A DNA stretch of 64,000 nucleotides from Sphingosinicella sp963974575 (GCF_963974575.1 NZ_CAXBBQ010000003.1:1-64000); one strand, 5' to 3'. Positions 42,375 to 52,000 are shown, counted from the stretch's first letter. Numbers and translations are program-made. Notes: generated from the sequence alone by a model not told the origin.

Positions 42375-43949
42375 ATGCCGCCGTGGCAAGGGGCAGCCAT
42401 GCAGTCGAGCATACGCCTTCAGACATCGTCCGATCCAGATGTCGCCGTACCGTGGCCCACGATCGCGGCAGCATTCCTCATTGCGGGCGTTATGGCGGCA
42501 ATGCTTGCGCTGAACTGGCACGGATTCCGGGGCGGCGGCGGCGATGATTGGCAGTATCTAGACGCTGCCCGCTGCCTCCGGGGCAATTTGCTGTGCCTTC
42601 CCGAAACGCACTGGGCAGCGCGCTATGCGATCGTCAGCCCGCTGGCCGCGACAACGGCGCTTTTCGGAGAGAGCCATCTCGCGGTTGGGCTGCCCTCGCT
42701 TCTGGCCACCTCCGTGGTGCTGATCACCCTCTTCCTGTCCGTGAGGCGTATAACCGTCCTGCCTGCCACCCTTATCGCCTGCTTGATGCTTGTTCTCACG
42801 CCTGTCTTTGTGGACCGGGCAGTGCGGCCGAACGCCGACATGGCAGAGCTTGGCTGGAGCGTACTCAGTGCCGGGCTGCTATTGCTTTCGCGGGGGGAGC
42901 GGGGGCCGCTCCTGGTTGCAAGCGGGCTATGCGCGGGCCTCGCGTTCGGCGCACGCGCGACGGCAGCCGCACCTATTGCCCTTATTATCGCGGGGTGGGC
43001 TTTCGCGGCATGGCGCCACCGGCCTTGGCGCAATTTTGTCGAATGGGGACTAGCGGCGGCGATTCCCATTCTCGCCGAGGCCGCTTTCCATGGCGTCTTT
43101 CACGGCGATCCGCTGCTGCGATGGGCGCTGGAACTCAACCATACCGCGATCCCGTCGGCAGCGCTCGCCGCAGAGCATCGCGGCGCCTTCCCCTTCTTCA
43201 ATCCCGCACTGATCGCGGCATGGCCGGTTCGGTTCGGACCGGACATCCACTGGACCGTCAACGGTCTCGTCAGTCTCTTCTTTTCACCCTCCATCGCGCT
43301 CACGCTGGTCATTTCGATCGGCAGTCAGCTTCTGGTCCGCCTCGTTCGGGCGCCGGTCCCGCGCTGGACGCCGCTGCTTTTCGCAGGTGCCTTCGGTCAT
43401 TTCGTCATTCTCGTCTACGGTCTCGGGATCGACCCGACGCCGCGCATGTTCCTGCCGGGTATCACACTTTTGTGCGTGGCAGCGGGTATCAACATCGCCG
43501 CACTGTGCGCGCGCCTCCCGGTCCTTACCGCCGGGGCAATCCTCGCTCCGCTTTTTCTGCTCTTCCTGGCGCGCGCAGCCTCCGTCCAATACGCCGCGCT
43601 CGACCTGCTCGCGCTTGATCGCGCTGCAACGCGGATGATTGCCGATGCTCAGCAACCGCTTGCGGGCGGCATCAGCACACTTCGAATGCTGGCGCTTAAC
43701 ACTGCCGCGCAAACGCTCCCGTACGCCTCCCCGGACAGCCCGTCCGTTCTCGTACTGGCACCGCGGGGGTGTGCTGTGCAGGCGCAAAACATGGCATCAC
43801 CCGAGACCATTGCAACAGTGCTGAGCGGCACGTCACTGCGGAAATCGGATCCTCCGCTTGTCGCATGGATGCGCGAACGCCGGATCCTGCTGACGCCGCA
43901 GGCGCCTACCGCCCTCTGCATCATCGGGCGGGCGCCGCGTGGCGGCTAG
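42375..43949 (+). CDS. Multi-spanning membrane protein, glycosyltransferase-39-like
   Basis: A 524-residue protein with about ten hydrophobic segments. An acidic pair sits in the first periplasmic loop (FRGGGGDDWQYLDAA, about residues 50-64), as in GT-C enzymes of the ArnT/PMT type, which use a polyprenyl-linked sugar. ATG 42375 has AAGGA eight bases upstream. It runs against thrS and infC, and its stop overlaps the thrS stop by 4 bases. The GT-C assignment is tentative; it could be another polytopic protein. Confidence 0.6.
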   Translation: MPPWQGAAMQSSIRLQTSSDPDVAVPWPTIAAAFLIAGVMAAMLALNWHGFRGGGGDDWQYLDAARCLRGNLLCLPETHWAARYAIVSPLAATTALFGESHLAVGLPSLLATSVVLITLFLSVRRITVLPATLIACLMLVLTPVFVDRAVRPNADMAELGWSVLSAGLLLLSRGERGPLLVASGLCAGLAFGARATAAAPIALIIAGWAFAAWRHRPWRNFVEWGLAAAIPILAEAAFHGVFHGDPLLRWALELNHTAIPSAALAAEHRGAFPFFNPALIAAWPVRFGPDIHWTVNGLVSLFFSPSIALTLVISIGSQLLVRLVRAPVPRWTPLLFAGAFGHFVILVYGLGIDPTPRMFLPGITLLCVAAGINIAALCARLPVLTAGAILAPLFLLFLARAASVQYAALDLLALDRAATRMIADAQQPLAGGISTLRMLALNTAAQTLPYASPDSPSVLVLAPRGCAVQAQNMASPETIATVLSGTSLRKSDPPLVAWMRERRILLTPQAPTALCIIGRAPRGG

Positions 43950-45937
43950 CGCAAATCGGGCGGCGTCGCCTCGGCCTGCAGCCATGCTATCGCCTCGGCG
44001 AGCGGCATGACCTTCTGGCGCTCTTCGCCCAGCGTGCGAACGGCGACCGTGCCTTCCTCCGCCTCGCGCTTGCCGACGACGAGGAGGTGCGGGACCTTCG
44101 CAAGGCTGTGCTCGCGGACCTTGTAGTTGATCTTCTCGTTGCGCGCGTCCGCCTCTGCGCGGAGGCCGGCGGCGCGGAGCTTTTCGACCACGTCGTGGGC
44201 ATAGCCATCCGCGTCCGAGACAATGGTCGCGACCACCGCCTGCACGGGCGCGAGCCACAGCGGGAAGCGGCCGGCGTGATGCTCGATGAGGATGCCGATG
44301 AAGCGCTCGAACGATCCAAGGATCGCGCGGTGCAGCATGATCGGGCGGTGGCGTTCGCCGTCCTCGCCCACGTAGCTCGCGTCGAGCCGGTCTGGAAGCA
44401 CGGTGTCGGTCTGGATCGTGCCGACCTGCCAGGTGCGGCCGATGGCGTCCGTCAGGTGAAACTCCAGCTTCGGTGCGTAGAAGGCGCCCTCGCCCGGGAG
44501 TTCCTCCCAGCCGAACTCCGCCGTGTTGCGCCCAGTGGCGGCGACAGCGTCGCGCATGGACTGCTCAGACCAGTCCCACATCTCCTCGCTGCCGAAGCGC
44601 TTTTCAGGGCGGAGCGCGAGCTTGATCGCGTATTTGTCGAAGCCGAGATCCTTGTAGACCGTGTCGAGCAGGTCAACGAACTTCGCGACCTCACTGACAA
44701 GCTGGTCGGCGCGCACGAAGATATGCGCGTCGTCCTGCGTGAACTGGCGCACGCGCATGATGCCGTGCAGCGCGCCGTGCGGCTCGTTCCGGTGGCAGCA
44801 GCCGAACTCCGCCATGCGGATGGGAAGGTCGCGGTAGCTCTTGATGCCCTGCCGGAAGATCAGCACGTGCGCCGGGCAGTTCATCGGCTTCAGCGCCATC
44901 CAGTCCGCGTCCTGCGAGATCACCGGGCCTTCGTCCTCGGTGTTCGGCACCTCGTCGGGGATGACGAACATGTTCTCGCGGTACTTGCCCCAGTGGCCGG
45001 ACTGCTCCCACTGGCGCGCGTCCATGATCTGAGGGGTTTTCACCTCTTCATAGCCGCCCGCATCAAGGCGGCGGCGCATGTACGCCTCCAGCTGCCGCCA
45101 GATGAGATAGCCCTTCGGATGCCAGAAGACGCTGCCGTGCGCCTCCTGCTGCAGGTGGAACAGGTCCATCTCCTGCCCCAGCTTGCGGTGATCGCGCTTG
45201 CCGGCTTCCTCCAGCATGTGGAGGTGGGCGTCGAGCTGCTTCTTGTTGAGCCACGCGGTGCCATAGATGCGAGATAGCATCGCGTTCTTCTGATCGCCGC
45301 GCCAATAGGCGCCCGAAACGCGGGTGAGCTTAAACGCCTGCGGATCGAGCTTGCCGGTGGAGGCGAGGTGCGGTCCCCGGCACATGTCGAACCACTTGTC
45401 GCCCGACCAGTAGACGCTGATCTCGTCGCCCGCGGGCAGCTCTGCCGCCCACTGCGCCTTGAACGTCTCGCCCATTTCATTCCAGCGCGCGATCAGCGCG
45501 TCGCGGTCCCAAACCTCGCGGCGCAGCGGCTGGTCGGCGCGGATGATGCGGCGCATCTCCTCCTCGATCGTCGGCAGGTCTTCCTCGGTGAACGGGCGCA
45601 CCGGCGCGAGGTCGTAGTAGAAGCCATCCTCGGTCGCCGGACCGAAGGTGATCTGCGTGCCCGGGAACAGGTTCTGCACCGCCTCGGCGAGGATGTGTGC
45701 GAAATCGTGGCGCACGAGTTCGAGCGCGTCCGCCTCGTCCTTCACCGTCACCAGCGCAAGCGCGGCGTCGCGCTCGATGGGCCGTTCGAGGTCGATCACC
45801 TCACCGTCCACCTTCGCCGCAAGAGCCGCCTTCGCCAGCCCCGGGCCGATCGAACGCGCCACGTCGCCGCCCGTCGTGCCGCGCGGCATCTCGCGCACGG
45901 AACCATCGGGCAGGGTAAGGCGGATCATTTCGGACAT
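43946..45937 (-). CDS. thrS: Threonyl-tRNA synthetase
   Basis: A 663-residue class II synthetase: N-terminal TGS domain (IRLTLPDGSVREMPRGTTGG), editing domain with HDFAHILAEAV (His-x3-His), catalytic core with MNCPAHVLIF and motif-2 stretch EFGCCHRNEPHGALHGIMR, and the anticodon-binding domain (WLAPVQAVVATIV). No T-box leader is visible upstream. In many bacteria infC follows directly; here a convergent gene intervenes. Confidence 0.97.
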   Translation of the reverse strand: MSEMIRLTLPDGSVREMPRGTTGGDVARSIGPGLAKAALAAKVDGEVIDLERPIERDAALALVTVKDEADALELVRHDFAHILAEAVQNLFPGTQITFGPATEDGFYYDLAPVRPFTEEDLPTIEEEMRRIIRADQPLRREVWDRDALIARWNEMGETFKAQWAAELPAGDEISVYWSGDKWFDMCRGPHLASTGKLDPQAFKLTRVSGAYWRGDQKNAMLSRIYGTAWLNKKQLDAHLHMLEEAGKRDHRKLGQEMDLFHLQQEAHGSVFWHPKGYLIWRQLEAYMRRRLDAGGYEEVKTPQIMDARQWEQSGHWGKYRENMFVIPDEVPNTEDEGPVISQDADWMALKPMNCPAHVLIFRQGIKSYRDLPIRMAEFGCCHRNEPHGALHGIMRVRQFTQDDAHIFVRADQLVSEVAKFVDLLDTVYKDLGFDKYAIKLALRPEKRFGSEEMWDWSEQSMRDAVAATGRNTAEFGWEELPGEGAFYAPKLEFHLTDAIGRTWQVGTIQTDTVLPDRLDASYVGEDGERHRPIMLHRAILGSFERFIGILIEHHAGRFPLWLAPVQAVVATIVSDADGYAHDVVEKLRAAGLRAEADARNEKINYKVREHSLAKVPHLLVVGKREAEEGTVAVRTLGEERQKVMPLAEAIAWLQAEATPPDLR

Positions 45938-46102
45938 GGCTGTTTCTGGACTTTGCGTGAGTGAATGACGCGGGGCTTATGCCTTTTCACAGGCGATGCT
46001 GGCAACAGGCGCTTTGCGGCGTGGCCCGGCGCGGAGTCACTTGTCACACGTTGATAATAAGCGCAGCATATCAAGTATTTCCGAATACGGGGGATTGTAT
46101 TC

Positions 46103-47209
46103 ATGGACGAGACGACTCCGGTTGATATGAAAACCGGTGAATTTGCCGATGGCGTTACTTTCCACGGCCGCTGGCAGGAATTCCTGCCGATTGCGCTCAC
46201 CAACCTGCTGCTCATCATCGTCACGCTCGGAATCTACCGATTCTGGGCGAAGACGCGCGAGCGTAAATATCTGTGGAGCCGCACGCAGTTCATCGACGAA
46301 CGGCTCGAATGGGCGGGCACCGGAAAAGAGATGTTTATCGGCTTCCTGATCGTGATGGCGATCTTTCTGCCGATCCTGCTGTTCTTCCAATTCGGCCTGC
46401 AGGCGTTGATCCTGCGCGGTCAGGGCGCGCTCGCGTCCATCCTCGCCCTCGGCCTCTATCTGGCGATCTTCTATCTGGCAGGCCTCGCCCTGTTCCGCGC
46501 CCTCCGCTACCGGCTGAGCCGCACCTACTGGCACGGCATCCGCGGCGGCAGTGATGACGGCGGCTGGAGCTATGCCGGTTCGGCCATGCTGAAATACATC
46601 ATCGGGTTCATAACGTTCGGCCTCCTCGTCCCGTGGGCGATGGTGAAGCTGTGGCGGGAGCGCTGGGGCAAGATGAGCTTCGGCCCCCATGCCTTCGAAA
46701 CCGGCGATGGACCTGCCGTGCAGGGCCTAATGGGGCGCTATCTGCTCATCTATGCCACACCCGTTCTGTGGGGGATTCTCGTCTTCGCGCTCGGTATGGG
46801 CACGATCTTCACGGCAGGCACAAATCCCGATCCGCGGGTTATGGCGGGCATGATGGGAACGTTCTTCCTTGCGGTGATCGGCTTTTACGCCCTCTTCTCG
46901 CTCGTCAGCCTCGCCTACTATGCCGTGTTCATGCGCAAGGTGGTGGGGGAAATGACGCTCGGGAACCTCAGCTTTGCGTTCAATGCGCGCACGATGGACT
47001 GGGTGAAGCTGATCCTCGGCAACATCGCGCTCGTGGTGTTCACGCTCGGCTTCGGCATCATGTACCTCGGCTACCGGCACTGGTCGTTCTATGTTCGGCA
47101 CCTCGAAGTGCAGGGCGAGGTCGACCTTGCGGCGCTTACGCAGTCCACCACGCGCATCAGAAGCGATGCGGAAGGCCTTGCGGACGCGTTCGACATCGGG
47201 GCAATCTGA
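46103..47209 (+). CDS. YjgN (DUF898) family membrane protein
   Basis: A 368-residue inner-membrane protein with six or more helices and the DUF898 blocks FHGRWQEFLPIALTNLLL, GIYRFWAKTRERKYLW and FGLLVPWAMVKLWRERW repeated in related form. GGGGGA lies about 8 bases upstream of ATG 46103. No function is known for the family. The next gene, an M48 peptidase, starts 7 bases on; this pair is the core of a four-gene operon. Confidence 0.88.
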   Translation: MDETTPVDMKTGEFADGVTFHGRWQEFLPIALTNLLLIIVTLGIYRFWAKTRERKYLWSRTQFIDERLEWAGTGKEMFIGFLIVMAIFLPILLFFQFGLQALILRGQGALASILALGLYLAIFYLAGLALFRALRYRLSRTYWHGIRGGSDDGGWSYAGSAMLKYIIGFITFGLLVPWAMVKLWRERWGKMSFGPHAFETGDGPAVQGLMGRYLLIYATPVLWGILVFALGMGTIFTAGTNPDPRVMAGMMGTFFLAVIGFYALFSLVSLAYYAVFMRKVVGEMTLGNLSFAFNARTMDWVKLILGNIALVVFTLGFGIMYLGYRHWSFYVRHLEVQGEVDLAALTQSTTRIRSDAEGLADAFDIGAI

Positions 47210-47215
47210 CGCCGG

Positions 47216-48256
47216 ATGACGAACGCTTGGTTGTATGATGGTGAATCCGCGTTGCGCCGGAGCGTGACGCTCGGCGCCCGCGACGGAACGCTGGAGATTG
47301 CGGGGGAGGACGGCGACACGCGCGTCGCCCCCGCCGATCTCGTCTTCATCGAAAGCCGCCCCGAAGAGCGGGTCTACGGACGGAAGGATGTGCTCGGCTG
47401 GCGGCTCGGTGTTCCCGAACCCGCTACCGACGAGATCGCCGCGCTGCTTCCGAACGCGGCGCATTACGGCGGCTGGATCGACCGCATCGGCCTGTGGCGG
47501 GCGAGCGCCATCGGCCTTGCGGTATCGGCGGCGGTGCTGTTCGCGGTCTACCAGCTGCCGCACTGGCTGGCCCCGCTGGTGCCTGACCGCGTGATGAAGA
47601 GCTACGGCGATGCGATGGTCGGCGATTTCGGCGGCAAGTTCTGCACAGGCCCGGGCGGTCAGGCCGCGCTCGACGCGCTCACCCGGCGGCTCGCGCCCGA
47701 TGTGAAGGGGCTCAACGTCCGCGTCGTTGATCTGCCCATCGTCAATGCCGCCGCACTTCCGGGCGGCAATATCGTGATCTTCAACGAGCTGCTGAAAGAG
47801 GCAAAGAGCCCCGAGGAATTCTCCGGCGTGCTCGCACACGAGATCGCGCACATAGAAAACCGCGACGTCGCCGAGGCAATGGTGCGCGAGCTTGGGCTCG
47901 GCCTTGTGCTGACGACGCTCGGCGGCGATGTCGCGGGCAACGTCCACGGCCTTCTCTCGCTCAGCTACAGCCGCGATGCGGAGGGCGACGCCGACGCCGA
48001 ATCGATCGCGATGATGAACCGCGCGCACATATCGCCCGCGCCGACCGCAGGCTTTTTCGAACGGCTGGCGAAGGCCGAGGACACGATCGGCGGCGCGGAC
48101 ATGCTCGTCTACCTCTCCTCGCATCCGATTTCTAAGGGGCGTGCCGCCGCGTTCCGCAAGGGCGCCAAGGGCGAGGCTTACACCCCCGCGCTGTCCCGCG
48201 ACGAATGGGACGCGCTCGTCGATATCTGCCATAACGATCCCGACCGGCAAGACTGA
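47216..48256 (+). CDS. M48-family membrane metallopeptidase
   Basis: A 346-residue protein: an N-terminal cytosolic beta-rich domain (about 1-90), a transmembrane helix (about 99-118), and an M48 catalytic domain with HEIAH (zinc ligands) and YSRDAEGDADAESI (third ligand Glu). The AALPGGNIVIFNELL strand is typical. Relatives (HtpX, LoiP, BepA) act in membrane or outer-membrane protein quality control. The unusual N-terminal soluble domain and pairing with DUF898 distinguish it from HtpX. Confidence 0.88.
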   Translation: MTNAWLYDGESALRRSVTLGARDGTLEIAGEDGDTRVAPADLVFIESRPEERVYGRKDVLGWRLGVPEPATDEIAALLPNAAHYGGWIDRIGLWRASAIGLAVSAAVLFAVYQLPHWLAPLVPDRVMKSYGDAMVGDFGGKFCTGPGGQAALDALTRRLAPDVKGLNVRVVDLPIVNAAALPGGNIVIFNELLKEAKSPEEFSGVLAHEIAHIENRDVAEAMVRELGLGLVLTTLGGDVAGNVHGLLSLSYSRDAEGDADAESIAMMNRAHISPAPTAGFFERLAKAEDTIGGADMLVYLSSHPISKGRAAAFRKGAKGEAYTPALSRDEWDALVDICHNDPDRQD

Positions 48257-48269
48257 CGACAGGAGTTCC

Positions 48270-48992
48270 ATGCCCACGATCACGTCGCGCGGCGGCATTC
48301 CGCTTGCCTATGCGCACCGCACGGGAACCGGCCCGACATTCGTGTTCCTGCCCGGCTACATGTCAGACATGGAGGGCGGCAAGGCGCTCGCCGTTGACGC
48401 GTGGTGTGCCGAAAACGGCCGTGCCTGCCTGCGGCTCGATTATTCGGGCTGCGGCGCGAGCGGCGGCGCCTTCAAGGACGGCACGCTGACGCGCTGGCGC
48501 GACGACGTGCTCGACGTGATCGCGGCGGCCGCGCCGGAAGGCCCGCTGGTGCTGATCGGCTCATCGATGGGGGGCTGGCTGATGCTGCTCGTCGCGCTTG
48601 CCATCCCGGAGCGTATCTCGGCGCTCGTCGGCATCGCGGCCGCGCCTGATTTCACCGACTGGGGCTTTTCCGACGCTCAGAAGGCCGCCTTCGCACGCGG
48701 CGAAGACCTCGTAGAGCCATCCGCCTATTCGGAAGAGCCCTATGTCACCACCGCCGCCTTCTGGCGCTCGGGCGAAGCAAACCGGCTGCTCGCCACGCCG
48801 ATCCCGCTCACCTGCCCCGTCCGTCTGTTGCACGGGCAGGCCGACCCGGACGTGCCATGGTCCGTCTCGCTCCGGCTTGCCGAGGCGCTCGGTTCAGCCG
48901 ACGTACAGACGCTGCTGGTGAAGGACGGCGACCACCGCCTGTCGCGGCCGCAGGACATTGCCCTGCTGCTGCGCGTGATCGAGGACCTGTAG
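48270..48992 (+). CDS. Alpha/beta-hydrolase
   Basis: A 240-residue alpha/beta-hydrolase with nucleophile GSSMGG (about residue 94), a late Asp in HGQADPDVPW and the catalytic His in DGDHRLS. PTFVFLPGYMSDMEGGKA provides the oxyanion region. AGGAG at 48261-48265 supports ATG 48270, 13 bases after the peptidase stop. Substrate unknown; operon position suggests a role linked to the membrane-protein module. Confidence 0.87.
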   Translation: MPTITSRGGIPLAYAHRTGTGPTFVFLPGYMSDMEGGKALAVDAWCAENGRACLRLDYSGCGASGGAFKDGTLTRWRDDVLDVIAAAAPEGPLVLIGSSMGGWLMLLVALAIPERISALVGIAAAPDFTDWGFSDAQKAAFARGEDLVEPSAYSEEPYVTTAAFWRSGEANRLLATPIPLTCPVRLLHGQADPDVPWSVSLRLAEALGSADVQTLLVKDGDHRLSRPQDIALLLRVIEDL

Positions 48993-49757
48993 ATGCCGAT
49001 GCTTGCCGCCCTGATGCTGATGCAGGTCGTCGCGCCGCTGCCTGCCTCGCCCGATGCCGCCACGACGCCAAGCGAACAGGCGCTGTATGCGGACTGCGTG
49101 CGCGCTGCGAACGAAGGCGTGCCCGGCGCCATCGACGCGGCGACGCAGTGGAAGAACGGCACCGGCGGCGTTCCGGCGCGCCACTGCCTCGGCCTTGCCT
49201 ACATGGGCGCGAACCGCCCTGCGGACGCGGCGCGGGCGTTCGAGGATGCGGCACGCGTGGCGGAGGCGCAGGGCAACCCCGCCGCCGCCGAGCTATACGG
49301 GCAGGCAGGCAACGCGCTGCTGCTCGCCGAACAATATGCGCGCGCCGAGGTTGTGCTCAGCAACGCGCTCGTCCTCGCGGCGCGGCGCGGCGGCAAGGCG
49401 AAGGGCGAATTGCTGATCGACCGCGCCCGTGCCCGTGAAGCGCAGGGCAACAGCCCCGGCGCCCGCGTCGATCTTGAAGAGGCGGTCACCCTGGCGCCGG
49501 ACGAGGCTGCGGGATGGCTTCTGCTCGGCGTGCTTGCCCGGCGCGAGGAGCGACTGGCCGATGCACGCCCGGCGCTCGCCAACGCACTGCGCCTCGCGCC
49601 AAGCGACCCCGACGTGCAGGTGGAGGCTGGCAACATGGCAGCGATGGACGGCGACTATGCAAAGGCGCGCGCATTGTGGAACGCTGCCGTGAGGGCCGCG
49701 CCGGGCACGCCTGCCGGCAAGGCCGCCGACGCCGCGCTACTCAGGAACCCCGAGTAA
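48993..49757 (+). CDS. Tetratricopeptide-repeat protein with signal peptide
   Basis: A 254-residue protein beginning directly after the previous stop. An N-terminal hydrophobic stretch (MLAALMLMQVVAPLPASP) acts as a signal sequence, followed by helical TPR-type repeats (for example GNSPGARVDLEEAVTLAPDE and ARPALANALRLAPSDPDVQV). It is likely periplasmic and probably a scaffold for the operon's other products. There is a ribosome-site ambiguity because the start abuts the upstream stop. Confidence 0.78.
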   Translation: MPMLAALMLMQVVAPLPASPDAATTPSEQALYADCVRAANEGVPGAIDAATQWKNGTGGVPARHCLGLAYMGANRPADAARAFEDAARVAEAQGNPAAAELYGQAGNALLLAEQYARAEVVLSNALVLAARRGGKAKGELLIDRARAREAQGNSPGARVDLEEAVTLAPDEAAGWLLLGVLARREERLADARPALANALRLAPSDPDVQVEAGNMAAMDGDYAKARALWNAAVRAAPGTPAGKAADAALLRNPE

Positions 49758-49759
49758 CC

Positions 49760-50146
49760 CTACTCGCCCTTCGGCGGCAGTTCCCACGGCGTGAACGAGG
49801 ACAGGCCGCAGCTTCCCGTCGTCATCTTCGTGGTCGTATCGAACGTCGTGATGATGTCGCCGCGGCAGTATTGCGCGATCGATGTGCTGTGCCGGAAGGC
49901 ATCGTGCTTCAGGCCCCGGCAGCTTTGCGGGAAGTCCATCCGGTAGATGCGGCTGCCGCGCATGTGGAAGAAGGCGACATAGTCGTTCACGGCTTCCACG
50001 CGATCGACATCGCGCAACTGGATGCAGGTCACGGGTTCGCCGACAGCCTTGCCGGGGACAGCCGCAAGCGCCTCCTGACGCGCCGGGCCATCGTTCGCGG
50101 CGCATCCCGCAAGAGCGACCGCTGTGAGCAGAAACAGGCTACGCAT
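49760..50146 (-). CDS. Small putative lipoprotein
   Basis: A 128-residue product with a type II signal peptide: MRSLFLLTAVALAGC, where LAGC is the lipobox. The mature part is small and holds further cysteines (VTCIQLRDV, QSCRGLKH, QYCRGD, GSCGLSS). I do not recognise the family; small sphingomonad lipoproteins of this kind with QLRDV/DYVAFF segments are often of unknown function. It is convergent with the TPR gene and separated from ggt by about 55 bases. Confidence 0.7.
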   Translation of the reverse strand: MRSLFLLTAVALAGCAANDGPARQEALAAVPGKAVGEPVTCIQLRDVDRVEAVNDYVAFFHMRGSRIYRMDFPQSCRGLKHDAFRHSTSIAQYCRGDIITTFDTTTKMTTGSCGLSSFTPWELPPKGE

Positions 50147-50200
50147 GTGTTCAATCTCCATTGATCCCCGCAGGCCGAAACTAGCAGAGCGACAAGGGGT

Positions 50201-52000
50201 TTAGTAGCCCGCCGCCTGCCCGTCCTTGCGCATTTCAGAGGCGCCCCAGTAGACGTGCGTGTCCGGATCGCGCCAGATCGCCTGATAGCCGCCGAACGGC
50301 CCGGTCGTGTAGCGCACGGTATGGCCGCGCGCGCGCAGCGCTTCCGCGACCGACTGCGGCACACCCGATTCGATTTCAAGGACGCCGCCATCCGTCATCG
50401 GCGCGCCGCCTTCAGGATCGGTGGAGCCGTCGTGGTGGAAGCGCGCCGCGTCCCCCGCTGCCTGCACGCCCATGCCGAAATCGATCATGTTCACCACGAT
50501 CTGCGCGTGACCCTGCGGCTGCATGGCGCCGCCCATCAGGCCGAAGCTCATCAGCGGCTTGCCGCCTTTCGTGAGGAACGCCGGGATGATGGTGTGGAAA
50601 GGCCGCTTTCCGGGCGCGTAGGCGTTGGCTTGCTTCGCATCGAGATTGAACTGGGCGCCGCGGTCCTGGAACATGAAGCCGAGCGTGCGGCCTTGCCCGT
50701 CGTCCGGCACCAGCCCCGAACCCATGCCGCGATAGTTGGACTGGATGAGGCTCACCATCATCCCGTCCTTGTCGGCGACCGTCATGTAGATCGTGTCTTT
50801 GCCCGCGCCTTCGATGGAAAGGCCGGGCATGTCGGTCTTCGCCGCGTGCGCCATGTCGATCGTCGCGCGCTGCTTTGCCGCGCGGTCCTTGGAAAGGAGC
50901 TGCGCGAGCGGGATTTTCACGAAAGCGGAATCCGCATAGAAACGCGCGCGGTCGGCGAAGACACGCTTTTTCGCCTCGACGAACACGTGCCAGAAATCCG
51001 GTGATGCACGTCCCATCGCCTTCAGGTCGTAACCTTCGAGGATATTCAGCATCTGCAGAGCAGCGATCCCCTGCCCGCTGGGCGGCAGTTCCCATACGTC
51101 GTAGCCGCGATAATTGACCGAAACGGGATCGACCCATTCGGATTGATGCGCGACGAAATCCGCGAGTCGGTGAGGCGCGCCGATGCGGCGGAAATACTGG
51201 TCCATCGCCTGCGCAAGGCTGCCCTTGTAGAAGGCGTCGCGACCGCCTTCGGCGATTTCGATCAGCGTCAGCGCGAGATCGGGGTTCTTGAACACCTCGC
51301 CTTCCTTCGGCGCCGCGCCGCCGGGCATGTAGACCCGGCGCATGTTCTCGATCTCTTCGATCGCGCCTGCCTTCGCGAGTTTCTCGAAGTTCGCGATGCC
51401 GCGCGCCCAACCGTCGGCGATAAACTCTGTGACCGGGAAACCCTGCTGCGCGTAACGGATGGCGGGCGCGAGCACACGCTGCATCGGCAGCTTGCCGAAC
51501 TTGCCGTGCATTTCGAACCAGCCGTCGACCGCGCCCGGAACCGTTACCGAGAGCGCACCCCAATCCGGCACCGTGCCGTCCCGGTCGCCCACCGCGCGCG
51601 GCAGCTTCGCGATGCGCGCTTTCAGTTGGCCGAGGCTTTGCCCTGAAGGCGCGCGGCCCGAAGCGTTGAGGCCGTGAAGCGTGTTTGTTTTCGGATCCCA
51701 GATGATCGCGAACAGATCGCCGCCGATGCCGTTTCCGGTCGGCTCCATCAGGCCAAGCGCCGCGTTCGCCGCGATGGCCGCATCGACGGCGCTGCCGCCC
51801 TGCTTCAGCACATCGAGCGCCACTTGCGTTGCGAGCGGCTGGCTGGTTGCCGCCATGCCGTTCACGCCAAGCACGGCGGAGCGCGTGGCGTGCAGCACGC
51901 CTGAAGCGCGGTCTCCCTGATCCTTCAGCACAGGCTCAGCCGCAAAACCGGCAGAGGACAGCATGACGGCACCCATCGCAAATCCAGCCAGTCGCTTCAT
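50201..52000 (-). CDS. ggt: Gamma-glutamyltransferase
   Basis: A 599-residue periplasmic enzyme of the Ntn-hydrolase type that cleaves itself into two chains and removes the gamma-glutamyl group from glutathione. A signal peptide (MKRLAGFAMGAVMLSSAGFA) starts the chain. GGSAVDAAIAANAALGLMEP and GIGGDLF are large-subunit signatures; the autocleavage Thr is in GKDTIYMTVADKDG. ATG 52000 has GAGGA about 10 bases upstream; the in-frame GTG 9 bases earlier would crowd it. It ends the gloA-gloB operon. Confidence 0.93.
   Translation of the reverse strand: MKRLAGFAMGAVMLSSAGFAAEPVLKDQGDRASGVLHATRSAVLGVNGMAATSQPLATQVALDVLKQGGSAVDAAIAANAALGLMEPTGNGIGGDLFAIIWDPKTNTLHGLNASGRAPSGQSLGQLKARIAKLPRAVGDRDGTVPDWGALSVTVPGAVDGWFEMHGKFGKLPMQRVLAPAIRYAQQGFPVTEFIADGWARGIANFEKLAKAGAIEEIENMRRVYMPGGAAPKEGEVFKNPDLALTLIEIAEGGRDAFYKGSLAQAMDQYFRRIGAPHRLADFVAHQSEWVDPVSVNYRGYDVWELPPSGQGIAALQMLNILEGYDLKAMGRASPDFWHVFVEAKKRVFADRARFYADSAFVKIPLAQLLSKDRAAKQRATIDMAHAAKTDMPGLSIEGAGKDTIYMTVADKDGMMVSLIQSNYRGMGSGLVPDDGQGRTLGFMFQDRGAQFNLDAKQANAYAPGKRPFHTIIPAFLTKGGKPLMSFGLMGGAMQPQGHAQIVVNMIDFGMGVQAAGDAARFHHDGSTDPEGGAPMTDGGVLEIESGVPQSVAEALRARGHTVRYTTGPFGGYQAIWRDPDTHVYWGASEMRKDGQAAGY

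Noticed and set aside
45938..46102. T-box or other leader regulation of thrS
   Set aside because: No specifier-like stem, antiterminator or T-run is visible in the 165 bases upstream.
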